From assembly GCA_963664365.1 (NCBI GenBank), contig OY761144.1, forward strand, positions 744,001 to 808,000: DNA of 64,000 nucleotides, written 5' to 3'. Every line of letters starts with the position of its first letter. The stretch's first letter is position 1. This stretch comes from VXRN01 sp963664365. GTDB lineage: Bacteria; Chloroflexota; Dehalococcoidia; Lucifugimonadales; UBA1123. The notes below the pieces were generated by a model. It was given only the letters and a program-made list of their open reading frames with translations, had not been told where the DNA came from and made no database searches. Shown piece by piece: positions 44,372 to 52,661 of this stretch. The translations under genes and the position numbers were made by a program.

Positions 44372-45199
44372 ATGACTCCCACCGACCACAACGTACAGGT
44401 CAACGGCCTCAACATCCACTACCTCGACTGGGGCGGGCCGTCTGACAAGAACCTGCTGCTGGTACACGGGCAGGGCGGCAACGCCCACAACTGGGACCAC
44501 ATAGCCCGCGCCCTGCGCGACCAGTTCCGAGTCATCGCCATCGACCAGCGCGGACACGGCGACTCAGACCACACCTGGGAAGGCTACGGCGTCGCCCAGT
44601 TCGGCAGCGACCTCGCCGAGTTCGTCGAAAAGGTCGGGATTGCCCCATGCGACTACGTGGGCTTGTCTCTAGGCGCCCGGAACGGCATAGCCTACGCGGG
44701 CGACCGCTCAGACCACCTCAAGCATTTCGTCTGTCTCGACTACGGCCCAGAGATGAGCGTCGCATCGGCGCGCAACCAGATCTCCGGCCTAAACAAGCGG
44801 CTGCTCGGATGGCGAAGCATCGAGGAGTACGTCGAGCTTCAGATGAAGGGCAACCCCAGGCCGGGCGAGGACTACTACGCGCGCCAGGCCAAGCACAGCC
44901 TTCGTCTCAACTACGCCGGCAAGCTCGTCGCCAAGTCCGACCCGGAACTGTTCTGGATCAACGGTAGTTTTGGCGCGAGGGAAGTCCCCTATCTCTGGGA
45001 GCAGTGGGCAAAGATCACCTGCCCGATCATGGAGATGAAGGGCGGTGAGAGCGATTACTTATCCCCGGAGATCAAGTCCCGCATGATCGACGCGCAGCCC
45101 TCGATGACCTGGGTCGACGTCCCCGACTCCGGCCACAGCATCCCCGGCGACAACCCCGACTTTCTGCTGCGCGAGCTGCGGGCCTTCTTCGTGGACTGA
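44372..45199 (+). CDS. Alpha/beta hydrolase
   Basis: 275 residues from the ATG at 44372, SD CGGAGGA. The oxyanion hole loop is HGQGGNAHNWD, the nucleophile elbow GLSLGARNG (Ser), and the catalytic His in DSGHSIPG. The acid is probably an Asp in the DYLSPEI region. The substrate is unknown; family members include esterases and C-C hydrolases. Confidence 0.87.
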   Translation: MTPTDHNVQVNGLNIHYLDWGGPSDKNLLLVHGQGGNAHNWDHIARALRDQFRVIAIDQRGHGDSDHTWEGYGVAQFGSDLAEFVEKVGIAPCDYVGLSLGARNGIAYAGDRSDHLKHFVCLDYGPEMSVASARNQISGLNKRLLGWRSIEEYVELQMKGNPRPGEDYYARQAKHSLRLNYAGKLVAKSDPELFWINGSFGAREVPYLWEQWAKITCPIMEMKGGESDYLSPEIKSRMIDAQPSMTWVDVPDSGHSIPGDNPDFLLRELRAFFVD

Positions 45200-45333
45200 T
45201 CCATCCTCCGTCCCAATCAGGGAGGCTGACTCTGCCCGTCGTCCTAACCATCCGGCGGCGCGCGCGTTGTAAATCTCACGCTCCTTCCGGGAGTCGGGAG
45301 TCTGCGTGTGTATGATGTAAGGAGGTACTGGAA

Positions 45334-46641
45334 ATGCTGAAATCTTCCATCTACCTGTTGCTCTTGGCGCTGCTGACTGCCGCTGCCTTACTACTCATCG
45401 GATGCGGCGCGGACGCCGTCCCTTCATCTTCGACAGTCTCCAATCCGTCTTCCGATTCGGCCCAACCCGTCGCGCAGTCCGTATCCGACCGGACTTCGTC
45501 GGTGGGCGGCGCTCAGGTTCAAGCCCGGCTTCCGTCGTCTTCGCCAACGGAGACTCCGTCGAAGATTCCCGGATACCCTCCCGCCGATCCACCGCATACC
45601 CCGGAGCCTACTCCCACCGTCGAACCGAGTCACATACAAACCCCCACCGTGACACAGGGAGGCGGTATGGGCCTCCCGGACGCCACTTCGGCATCGCTCA
45701 AACAGGTGGCCGAGCTTCCCACCACGGAGATCGTGAAGATGCTGACCCCCTCGGTGGTCAGTATCACTACCGAAGTCGGCGGCGCGGTCACGTCCGGCGC
45801 GCTTTCGCCGACTGGCCTAGGCACGGGAATAGTCATAGACGCCGAAGGCCATATCCTCACCATCGACCACGTTCTACAGGACGCCCGGAGCGTCAGCGTC
45901 ACGCTGCACGACGGCTCCGACCACACTGCCGAGATCGTTGGACGCGATCCCGCGACCGACTTGGCGGTCATCAAGATCGACGCCGGCGGCCTCGTTCCCG
46001 CCGCGCTCGGCAACTCGTCTGAGATTCTGGTCGGGGAAGACGTGGTAGCCATCGGCTACGCGCTGGGATTCGAAGGTCCTCCCACCGTCAGCAAGGGCGT
46101 CGTCAGCGCGCTTGGCCGCGCCATAGACACCGATCAGCACATCACGATGTCCGACCTGATACAGACCGACGCCGGCGTGAATCCGGGGAACAGCGGCGGC
46201 CCCTTGATCAATAGCAGGGCCGAGGTGATCGGCGTCAACACCGCTATCATACGGGGCGTGCAGAGCATCGGCTTCGCCATAAACATCGACGACGCCAAGA
46301 AGGTCATTCGGCAGCTTGTGGATCAGGGCTTCGTACGCCGCGGCTACATGGGAATCATGCCGGACACGCTCAACCCCGTCTTCGCGCTGAGGCTTGGTCT
46401 GGAGGCCGACGCCAAGGGGGTTCTGATACTCCAGGTAGTCCCCAACACTCCGGCGGCGGACGCGGGACTTCAGCCGGGCGACGTCATAATCGAGATGGGC
46501 GGCCAGGCTCTCGAAAACACCGCCGACCTGTCGAAATTTCTGATGTCCCACCAGCCGGGAGACACCCTTGAGGTTGTGGTCATCAGAAACGCCCGCGAGG
46601 TAACGGTTACCATGACGCTGGTTGAAAGACCTGACGTTTAG
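45334..46641 (+). CDS. HtrA/DegP-like periplasmic serine protease lipoprotein
   Basis: 435 residues, SD AAGGAGGTA. The signal peptide ends in lipobox LLIGC, and a Ser/Pro-rich linker (about 25-115) ties the protease to the membrane. The trypsin fold has His in LTIDHVLQDA, Asp in PATDLAVIKI and Ser in GVNPGNSGGPLINS. One C-terminal PDZ (GVLILQVVPNTPAADAGLQP). Quality-control protease on the outer face of the membrane; homo-oligomeric in this family. Confidence 0.9.
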   Translation: MLKSSIYLLLLALLTAAALLLIGCGADAVPSSSTVSNPSSDSAQPVAQSVSDRTSSVGGAQVQARLPSSSPTETPSKIPGYPPADPPHTPEPTPTVEPSHIQTPTVTQGGGMGLPDATSASLKQVAELPTTEIVKMLTPSVVSITTEVGGAVTSGALSPTGLGTGIVIDAEGHILTIDHVLQDARSVSVTLHDGSDHTAEIVGRDPATDLAVIKIDAGGLVPAALGNSSEILVGEDVVAIGYALGFEGPPTVSKGVVSALGRAIDTDQHITMSDLIQTDAGVNPGNSGGPLINSRAEVIGVNTAIIRGVQSIGFAINIDDAKKVIRQLVDQGFVRRGYMGIMPDTLNPVFALRLGLEADAKGVLILQVVPNTPAADAGLQPGDVIIEMGGQALENTADLSKFLMSHQPGDTLEVVVIRNAREVTVTMTLVERPDV

Positions 46642-46741
46642 GGAAACGTTTCGCCCCGAGAACGAATAGCCTTCCCCTTAGTCGTCAACAAAGCCAGATA
46701 TGTTGCATAATGCGGGAGAGTTCCCAGTCATTAGTTGAGAC

Positions 46742-49549
46742 ATGACCCCCGAGCAGCACGCGCGCGTAAACATCGACAACCTGCTTCAGCAGGCGGGATG
46801 GGTCGTCCAGAACGCCGACTCCGTCAACCTGTACGCGGGCGTTGGCGTCGCGGTGCGCGAGTTCCAACTGAAATCCGGCCACGGTATCGCCGACTACCTG
46901 CTCTACGTGAACCGCAAGGCGGCGGGCGTAATCGAGGCCAAGCCTGAAGGCGCCACGCTGACCGGCGTGGAAGTCCAGTCCGAGAAGTACGGCGCGGGCC
47001 TGCCCGACAACCTCCCCGCCTACCTGCGTCCGCTCCCATTCCTGTACGAGAGCGCGGGCGCGGAGACCCAGTTCACCAACCGATTGGACCCGGAACCGAG
47101 GAGCCGCCTCGTCTTCGCGTTCCACAAGCCGGAGACGCTGGCCGATTGGATCGACCCGCAAAGCGGACTAAGGTCCGCGGCAGACGGCGCGATAATCGAA
47201 CCTCGGGAGACGTACACCGCCTCCGCGAATCTGCGCCGGAAACTCAAGGACATGCCGCCCCTGAACGCGTCGGGCCTTTGGCCCGTGCAGGAAAGGGCCA
47301 TCAGGAACCTTGAAGAGTCCCTCGCCGCCGGAAGGCCGCGCGCGCTGGTGCAGATGGCCACCGGAAGCGGCAAGACCTTCATGGCCTGCAACCAGGTGTA
47401 CCGCCTGATCAAGTACGCCGGAGCGCGGCGAGCGCTGTTCCTCGTCGACCGCGGCAACCTGGCGCGCCAGACCCTGCGCGAGTTCCAGGGCTTCACCACG
47501 CCGGACGAGGGGCGCAAGTTCACCGAGCTATACAACGTCCAGCTTCTCCAGTCCGGGCGCATCGACCCCGTGAGCCGCGTCTGCATCTCCACCATTCAGA
47601 GGATATACTCCATCCTGAAGGGCGAAGAGTTGGACCCGGAGTTGGAGGAGCTCTCCGGCTTCGACACTGCCGCGCTCCGGAGCGAGCCCGCGCCCGTCGA
47701 GTACAACCCCAACGTTCCCATCGAGGAATTCGACGTCATCATCACCGACGAGTGCCACCGCTCCATATACAACCTGTGGCGGCAGGTTCTGGAGTATTTC
47801 GACGGCTTCATCATCGGGCTGACCGCGACGCCATCCAAGCAGACTTTCGGCTTCTTCCGGCGGAACTTGGTCATGGAGTATAACCACGCTCAGGCCGTGG
47901 CTGACAACGTGAACGTCGATTTCGACACCTACCGCATCCGTACCGAGATCACCGAGCGGGGGTCCACCGTGGAGGCCGGATACTACGTGGGCCGGCGCGA
48001 CCGGCGCAACCGAAGACCCCGCACAGAACTGCTGGAGGACGACCTGACCTACACTCCCAACCAGCTTGACCGCGACGTGGTGGCCGAAGACCAGATTCGC
48101 ACCGTCATCCGGACCTTCAGGGATAAGCTGTTCACCGAGATATTCCCCAACCGCCGCGACGTGCCCAAGACTATCATCTTCGCAAAGGACGACAGCCACG
48201 CCGACGACATCGTGCGCGTCGTGCGCGAGGAGTTCGACAAGGGCAACGACTTCTGCAGAAAGATTACCTACAGGACCACCGGGGCGAAGCCCGAAGACCT
48301 GCTGACCTCCTTCCGCAACAGCTACAACCCCCGCATCGTCGTGACCGTGGACATGATCGCCACCGGCACCGACATCAAGCCCGTCGAGGTCGTCTTCTTC
48401 ATGCGAAACGTCCGCAGCCGCAGCTTCTTCGAGCAGATGAAGGGGCGCGGCGTCCGCACCATCTCCGCCACCGACTTCAACGCCGTGACCCCCGACGCCC
48501 CCAACAAGGAGCGTTTCGTGATCGTTGATGCCGTGGGCGTGACCGAGACGGAGCTATCAGACTCATACTCCCTTGAGAGGAAGCGGACCGTGCCTTTCGA
48601 CAAGCTGCTGGAGCGGGTGAGCATGGGCGACCGCGACCCCGACGTTCTCTCATCCCTCGGCAGCCGACTCGCCCGCCTTGACCGCAAGCTGACCCCCAAG
48701 GACCGCCAGACTATCGAAGAGGTCTCTCAAGGCGCGCCGCTCTCGACCCTCATATCCGGCCTCGTCAACGCCGCCGACCCCGCCGCCGCTTTCGACGCCG
48801 CACAACAGGCGACGGGGCAGGACGACCCGCCCGAGTCGGCGGTCACCGAGGCGCGGCAGCGTCTGCTGGAGGATGCCGCCCGGCCCTTCGCCTCGAATCC
48901 CGACCTCCGGCAGCGCCTGGTAAACATCCACCGCTCATACGAGCAGACCATAGACACGGTGAGCGCCGACGTCGTGACAGAGGCCGGTTTCTCCGACGAC
49001 CGCGCCAACGCCATCGTGTACTCATTCCGCCAGTTCATCGAGGAGAACCGCGACGAAATCACCGCCCTTCAGGTGCTGTACGAGCGCCCCTACCGGCAGA
49101 GGCTGAGCTACGCCGACATCAAGGCCCTGGCCGACGCGCTGCAATCCCCGCCCCGTTCATGGACCGCCGAACGGCTCTGGGAAGCCTACCGGCAGCTTGA
49201 CAGGTCCAAGGTGCGCGGCTCAGGCCAGCGCACCCTGGCCGACATCGTTTCCCTGGTGCGATACGCCATCGGCGAGGCCGACGAACTCGCTCCATTCGCC
49301 GACTCCGTGCGCGAACGCTTCAACGGCTGGCTCGCCATGCAGGAGACCGCCGGCCGCGACTTCACCCAAGAGCAGTTGCGCTGGCTAGAGGCCATCCGGG
49401 ACCACATAGCGGGCAGCGTCGGCATGGAACTCGGCGACTTCCGGTACGCCCCATTTGTTCAGGAAGGCGGCCTGGGCCGCGCATACGACCTCTTCGGCGA
49501 AGACCTGCCCGCCCTGCTCGAAGATCTAAACGTCGAGCTCGTGGCGTGA
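46742..49549 (+). CDS. hsdR: Type I restriction enzyme R subunit
   Basis: 935 residues. The PD-(D/E)xK nuclease domain is near residues 25-70 (HGIADYLLYV then GVIEAKPEG). The SF2 helicase has Walker A QMATGSGKTFMA, DECHR and a C-terminal SF2 lobe, and a helical EcoEI-like tail completes it. The enzyme translocates and cuts DNA lacking the host methylation. The matching hsdS and hsdM genes are 3.1 kb downstream, after toxin-antitoxin genes. Full length and uninterrupted. Confidence 0.93.
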   Translation: MTPEQHARVNIDNLLQQAGWVVQNADSVNLYAGVGVAVREFQLKSGHGIADYLLYVNRKAAGVIEAKPEGATLTGVEVQSEKYGAGLPDNLPAYLRPLPFLYESAGAETQFTNRLDPEPRSRLVFAFHKPETLADWIDPQSGLRSAADGAIIEPRETYTASANLRRKLKDMPPLNASGLWPVQERAIRNLEESLAAGRPRALVQMATGSGKTFMACNQVYRLIKYAGARRALFLVDRGNLARQTLREFQGFTTPDEGRKFTELYNVQLLQSGRIDPVSRVCISTIQRIYSILKGEELDPELEELSGFDTAALRSEPAPVEYNPNVPIEEFDVIITDECHRSIYNLWRQVLEYFDGFIIGLTATPSKQTFGFFRRNLVMEYNHAQAVADNVNVDFDTYRIRTEITERGSTVEAGYYVGRRDRRNRRPRTELLEDDLTYTPNQLDRDVVAEDQIRTVIRTFRDKLFTEIFPNRRDVPKTIIFAKDDSHADDIVRVVREEFDKGNDFCRKITYRTTGAKPEDLLTSFRNSYNPRIVVTVDMIATGTDIKPVEVVFFMRNVRSRSFFEQMKGRGVRTISATDFNAVTPDAPNKERFVIVDAVGVTETELSDSYSLERKRTVPFDKLLERVSMGDRDPDVLSSLGSRLARLDRKLTPKDRQTIEEVSQGAPLSTLISGLVNAADPAAAFDAAQQATGQDDPPESAVTEARQRLLEDAARPFASNPDLRQRLVNIHRSYEQTIDTVSADVVTEAGFSDDRANAIVYSFRQFIEENRDEITALQVLYERPYRQRLSYADIKALADALQSPPRSWTAERLWEAYRQLDRSKVRGSGQRTLADIVSLVRYAIGEADELAPFADSVRERFNGWLAMQETAGRDFTQEQLRWLEAIRDHIAGSVGMELGDFRYAPFVQEGGLGRAYDLFGEDLPALLEDLNVELVA

Positions 49550-49568
49550 CAACCGAAAGCACATGCCT

Positions 49569-49597
49569 TTGACACGAACCTCGGCCCTCGCTATAAT
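49569..49597 (+). promoter_or_regulatory. Consensus promoter of the hicAB operon
   Basis: TTGACA at 49569-49574, exactly 17 bp, then TATAAT at 49592-49597. The block is repeated almost exactly at 50510-50538 and resembles 17103-17132. A 5-codon frame begins at 49603 near the predicted transcription start. Confidence 0.8.
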
Positions 49598-49623
49598 CGC
49601 ACATGAGTTCATTGGACTGACCT

Positions 49624-49827
49624 ATGCCTAAAGTGCGGGAAGCAATCCGTATAGTCGAGCGGGATGGCTGGCGCAGGGTAAGGACCCGAGGCAGCCACCG
49701 GCAATACAAACACCCCGAAAAGCCGGGACGGGTGACAATTGCGGGACATACAGGGAAGGATCTGGACATCAAGACTTGGTACAGTATCCTCGAGCAGGCC
49801 GGACTGGATAGGGAGGAATACAGATGA
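49624..49827 (+). CDS. HicA-like toxin
   Basis: 67 residues. HicA dsRBD-like fold: MPKVREAIRIVERDGWRR, then TRGSHRQYKHP with the conserved catalytic His, and the C-terminal ILEQAGLDREEYR. HicA cleaves mRNA when free of HicB. The stop overlaps the HicB start by 4 bp. Confidence 0.88.
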   Translation: MPKVREAIRIVERDGWRRVRTRGSHRQYKHPEKPGRVTIAGHTGKDLDIKTWYSILEQAGLDREEYR

Positions 49828-50075
49828 AATACGTGGCAATAGTCGTGAAGGCCGGTAACGGCTATTCGGCATACCTGCCGGACCTGCCGGGTTGCATCGC
49901 TGCCGGAGACACATTCGAAGAAACAAGCCGCCTGATCCAAGAGGCCGCCGCATTCCACCTCGAAGGGATGGCCGAGGATGGAGAGGCTTTCCCCGAGCCG
50001 TCCAGCATCGCCGTCGAGGTCGAGGCGCCTATCACCGGAGCGGTCCGGGAACTCGCCATCGAGTCTGCCGGATGA
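49824..50075 (+). CDS. HicB-like antitoxin
   Basis: 83 residues with the HicB partial RNase H-like fold (GYSAYLPDLPGCIAAGDTFEE). It is short and ends without an extra helix-turn-helix or RHH segment, so autoregulation may rely on another protein or be absent. Its stop overlaps the following MNT gene by 4 bp (ATGA), placing three genes in one operon. Confidence 0.85.
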   Translation: MKYVAIVVKAGNGYSAYLPDLPGCIAAGDTFEETSRLIQEAAAFHLEGMAEDGEAFPEPSSIAVEVEAPITGAVRELAIESAG

Positions 50076-50395
50076 CTGGCGGAGTGTGTCCGAGCGCCCT
50101 CGACGATATCGTCAGGCGCATCGTCGAGGTCGCGCAGCCGGAGAAGATCATCCTCTTCGGCTCCGCCGCGCGGGGCGAAATGGGGCCGCACAGCGACCTG
50201 GACCTGCTCATCATCAAGTCGGGAGCGGACTCACTGGATCTCATGGGCCGGATATACAGCAGGTTGTACGGCGTGAACGCCGCCGTTGACTTGGTAGTGG
50301 CAACGCCGGAAGACATTGAACGTTACAAGGACAGCCACGCCCTGGTGTACAAGCCTGCTATCCGTGAGGGGCTGGTACTCTATGAATCCCCCTGA
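50072..50395 (+). CDS. MNT-domain nucleotidyltransferase, copy without a HEPN partner
   Basis: 107 residues. The minimal nucleotidyltransferase motif GSAARGEMGPHSDLDLLI gives the GS and DxD catalytic set, and the C-terminus (YKDSHALVYKPAIREG) is complete. It is nearly identical over its core and C-terminus to the second copy at 50962-51303. MNT proteins normally AMPylate and silence HEPN toxins. Here no HEPN gene follows. Confidence 0.82.
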   Translation: MTGGVCPSALDDIVRRIVEVAQPEKIILFGSAARGEMGPHSDLDLLIIKSGADSLDLMGRIYSRLYGVNAAVDLVVATPEDIERYKDSHALVYKPAIREGLVLYESP

Positions 50396-50406
50396 ACATA
50401 GCTCCC

Positions 50407-50462
50407 TGTCACCCTGAGCGTAGCCGAAGGGTCTAAGATGCTTCGACAGGCTCAGCATGACA
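50407..50462 (+). repeat. Imperfect palindromic REP-like repeat
   Basis: Arms TGTCACCCTGAGCGTAGCCG and its near-complement in TTCGACAGGCTCAGCATGAC form a long imperfect hairpin. It lies after the first MNT gene. A sequence of this type is common in many bacterial genomes. Confidence 0.75.
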
Positions 50463-50509
50463 TGGCGGGAAAATGCCGCGAGTGGCACGAGAATCGAAAG
50501 ACCATGCCT

Positions 50510-50538
50510 TTGACACGAACCTCGGCCCTCGCTATAAT
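50510..50538 (+). promoter_or_regulatory. Consensus promoter upstream of element B
   Basis: TTGACA at 50510-50515, 17 bp, TATAAT at 50533-50538. It is near-identical, with its flanks, to the hicAB promoter at 49569. Predicted transcription begins near 50545, at or next to an ATG at 50544 that opens a 27-codon frame ending in element B. Confidence 0.8.
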
Positions 50539-50581
50539 CGCACATGGGTTCATTGAATCGGTTCATCCCTGAAGCGGTCCC

Positions 50582-50777
50582 GACGGGGGCAGATGCGGCA
50601 GTTGCGGCAGATGCGCGGCAGGTTTAAAATCGCCAACCTGCCGCAGACCTCAAAGCTGGACCGATCACCGCTTAGCTTTGAGCGCGGCAGTTGCGGCAGA
50701 TGCGGCAGCTTTTTAGAAAAACTTTTCGACACCGAAAACAACCGACTCAACTAACCTGATACGAATCAACTCAACCC
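50582..50777 (+). repeat. Structured intergenic repeat, element B
   Basis: 9-nt periodic GCGGCAGTT/GCGGCAGAT units flank two perfect hairpins: CGGCAGGTT/AACCTGCCG at 50616-50643, and TCAAAGCT/AGCTTTGA at 50650-50681 with GGACCGATC in the loop. A TTTTTAGAAAAA segment and the tail ACTCAACCC follow. The layout matches element A at 17327. Together with the promoter it fills the 440-bp gap between the first MNT gene and the small gene at 50834. Confidence 0.65.
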
Positions 50778-50833
50778 AACACATCCCGTAGAACCCTGGC
50801 CCATATTCCGATACGGGCCGGGAGGTGAGAACA

Positions 50834-50965
50834 ATGGCAACAACCGGAAAGTTCACTAGCCATGCTCCACCTGAGCTGCTGGCCGCGATACGCGAGATCG
50901 CCCGAAAGGAAGGGCGTCAATTCGACGAGGTGGTCGAAGACGCCATGTGGGAGTACGTCCGATGA
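50834..50965 (+). CDS. 43-residue RHH-like small protein
   Basis: ATG 50834 with a strong SD (GGGAGGTG). The sequence starts MATTGKFTSHAPPELLAAIR and continues as a helix ending EDAMWEYVR. It looks like the N-terminal part of a ribbon-helix-helix-type antitoxin-associated protein and may be shortened, because the stop overlaps the next ATG by 4 bp (ATGA). Likely a third component or regulator of the MNT/HEPN module. Confidence 0.6.
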   Translation: MATTGKFTSHAPPELLAAIREIARKEGRQFDEVVEDAMWEYVR

Positions 50966-51303
50966 ACAAAACTGCTCCTGATCTGGCAAGTATCACGCAA
51001 AGCACACTCGACGATATCGTCAGGCGCATCGTCGAGGTCGCGCAGCCGGAGAAGATCATCCTCTTCGGCTCAGCCGCGCGAGGCGAAATGGGACCGCACA
51101 GCGATCTGGACTTCCTCATCATCAAGTCGGGAGCGCACCGGCGCGAACTCAGCGACAGGATAATCCGAGCGCTGTATGGCGTGAACGCCGCCGTTGACTT
51201 GGTAGTGGCAACTCCGGAAGACATTGAACGTTACAAGGACAGCCACGCCCTGGTGTACAAGTCGGCTATCCGTGAGGGGTTGGTACTCTATGACGCAACC
51301 TGA
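50962..51303 (+). CDS. MNT-domain nucleotidyltransferase antitoxin
   Basis: 113 residues from the ATG at 50962. Catalytic motif GSAARGEMGPHSDLDFLI is intact. It is a near-copy of the gene at 50072-50395, with the same C-terminus (DLVVATPEDIERYKDSHALV). It overlaps the HEPN gene by 14 bp. In MNT/HEPN systems the nucleotidyltransferase neutralises the HEPN RNase by adenylylation. Confidence 0.87.
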   Translation: MNKTAPDLASITQSTLDDIVRRIVEVAQPEKIILFGSAARGEMGPHSDLDFLIIKSGAHRRELSDRIIRALYGVNAAVDLVVATPEDIERYKDSHALVYKSAIREGLVLYDAT

Positions 51304-51682
51304 ACGATTTCCCCCGGACGACCCAAGAGAGTGGCTGAATCGTGCCAAGAGCAATCTCGCAATGGCAAGGAGCCCCATCCCTGGCGTATACCTGGAAGAC
51401 TTGTGTTTCGAGGCACAGCAAGCGGCAGAAAAGGCCATCAAGGCAGTAATGATGAAGCGCGATATCGAGTTCCCATTCGTGCATGACTTGAACCGATTGG
51501 TGTCTATCCTTGAGCAAGACGGGGAAACCATCCCGGAAGGGATACGCCGAGCTGAACTGCTAACAAAGTACGCGACGGTGACTCGCTACCCTGGCGAGAT
51601 GGAGTTGGTCTCCGACCAAGAGTACGCCGACGCTATTGTCATTGGGGAAGCCGTAGTGCGATGGGCTGAGGAGATTATATGA
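51290..51682 (+). CDS. HEPN-domain protein (MNT partner toxin)
   Basis: 130 residues from the ATG at 51290. The helical HEPN fold has FEAQQAAEKAIKAVMMKRD and the conserved PFVHDLNRLVSILEQ. The Arg and His are 7 residues apart rather than the 4-6 of the usual RNase motif, so activity is uncertain. Operon with RHH-like and MNT genes upstream. Confidence 0.83.
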   Translation: MTQPERFPPDDPREWLNRAKSNLAMARSPIPGVYLEDLCFEAQQAAEKAIKAVMMKRDIEFPFVHDLNRLVSILEQDGETIPEGIRRAELLTKYATVTRYPGEMELVSDQEYADAIVIGEAVVRWAEEII

Positions 51683-51817
51683 CCCCCGCATCCGGCAAGC
51701 ATCCGACCTTTCAGATTCGCCGAGCTTCGCAAGTGGCTGGAAGAGCGCGTCAAGCCGCCGCCGGATCCCTGACGGCGTACCGGAATTTGAATCCCCTTTG
51801 AGAAGGGAGCATGACCG

Positions 51818-52027
51818 ATGACGACCACATCCGAAATCAAGCAGGCCATTCTAAATCTTCCCAAGGCCGACTACGCTGAGTTGTGCCGCTGGCTCTTGGA
51901 CCAAGACTGGGAGCGATGGGAGCGGGAGTTCGACGAGGACGTAAGGGCTGGCAAGTTCGACGCCTTGGCGGCTGAGGCGTTGGAGGCAAAGGCCAGGGGC
52001 GAACTCAAGAACCTCAAGGACATTTAG
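51818..52027 (+). CDS. Small helical antitoxin-like protein
   Basis: 69 residues: MTTTSEIKQAILNLPKADYA, then ELCRWLLDQDWERWEREFDE and an Ala/Lys-rich helix. The pattern is typical of antitoxins that precede RelE/ParE toxins. SD GAAGGGAG is close upstream. The next gene begins at the adjacent base. About 135 bp before it hold no supported gene. Confidence 0.72.
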   Translation: MTTTSEIKQAILNLPKADYAELCRWLLDQDWERWEREFDEDVRAGKFDALAAEALEAKARGELKNLKDI

Positions 52028-52282
52028 GTGCATAGGACGGAACCAGCCTTCTGGCGGCTCTTCCAGGGGTTGCCCGCCTCAGTGCAACAAACGGCGCGCC
52101 GGAACTTTGAACTCCTGGATGCAAACCCCAGACACCCGTCGCTACGGTTTCGAAACGTCGGACGCTATTGGTCTGCGAGGGTGGGAGGTTCCTTCAGAGC
52201 GGTGGCAGTCCAAGACGGCAGAGACTTCGTGTGGTTTTGGATTGGCGGCCACGACGAGTACATGCGGGTGATTCGCCGTTAG
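52028..52282 (+). CDS. RelE/ParE-family toxin-like protein
   Basis: 84 residues from a GTG directly after the antitoxin stop. It has the compact RelE fold: FWRLFQGLPASVQQTARRNF, LRFRNVGRYWSARVGGSFR (the basic beta-strand) and FVWFWIGGHDEYMRVIRR. Likely a ribosome-dependent mRNA interferase or gyrase poison partner of the 51818 gene. Confidence 0.82.
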   Translation: MHRTEPAFWRLFQGLPASVQQTARRNFELLDANPRHPSLRFRNVGRYWSARVGGSFRAVAVQDGRDFVWFWIGGHDEYMRVIRR

Positions 52283-52405
52283 AGGCTTGTTCATGATTGC
52301 TCCATCCAAACAGACGAATGCCATTGCAGCGGAGGATGCCGGATCGCGCGAGATGGGGGAGACGAGAGATAAGTTCTAAGTCCCAACCCATCTGGGAGAT
52401 AGACA

Positions 52406-52606
52406 ATGAGTTTCGCAACTCAAATTGACTTAGTGATTCTAGTATTCGGTGGGGCAATCGGATTCATGATTGGTGGCATAGTTGGTCGTCTGATTTGGCA
52501 ATACACGCGAACGGTTGTATATGTTGACGGAGACAGGATAATGATACTATGCGCGGTAATTGGTGCAATCATAGGTTGCGTTGTGGCATTCACTGTATGG
52601 GTCTAA
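52406..52606 (+). CDS. Two-helix small membrane protein
   Basis: 66 residues with SD GGGAGA. Two Gly-rich membrane helices (VILVFGGAIGFMIGGIVG and IMILCAVIGAIIGCVVAF) around a short polar loop (YTRTVVYVDGDR). No family. It could be a membrane-acting small toxin or an accessory protein of the island. Confidence 0.5.
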   Translation: MSFATQIDLVILVFGGAIGFMIGGIVGRLIWQYTRTVVYVDGDRIMILCAVIGAIIGCVVAFTVWV

Positions 52607-52661
52607 GCCTTACATTGTCATACGACACAGTGCCCGTGCGTCGGTCAACCCAAGTACGGCC

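Noticed and set aside
49603..49617. Five-codon leader peptide before hicA
   Set aside because: Too short to support; it may only reflect the promoter copy shared with element B.
50582..50777. CRISPR array because of the repeated 9-nt units
   Set aside because: The units are short, imperfect and in-frame periodic, without unique spacers, and no cas genes are present.
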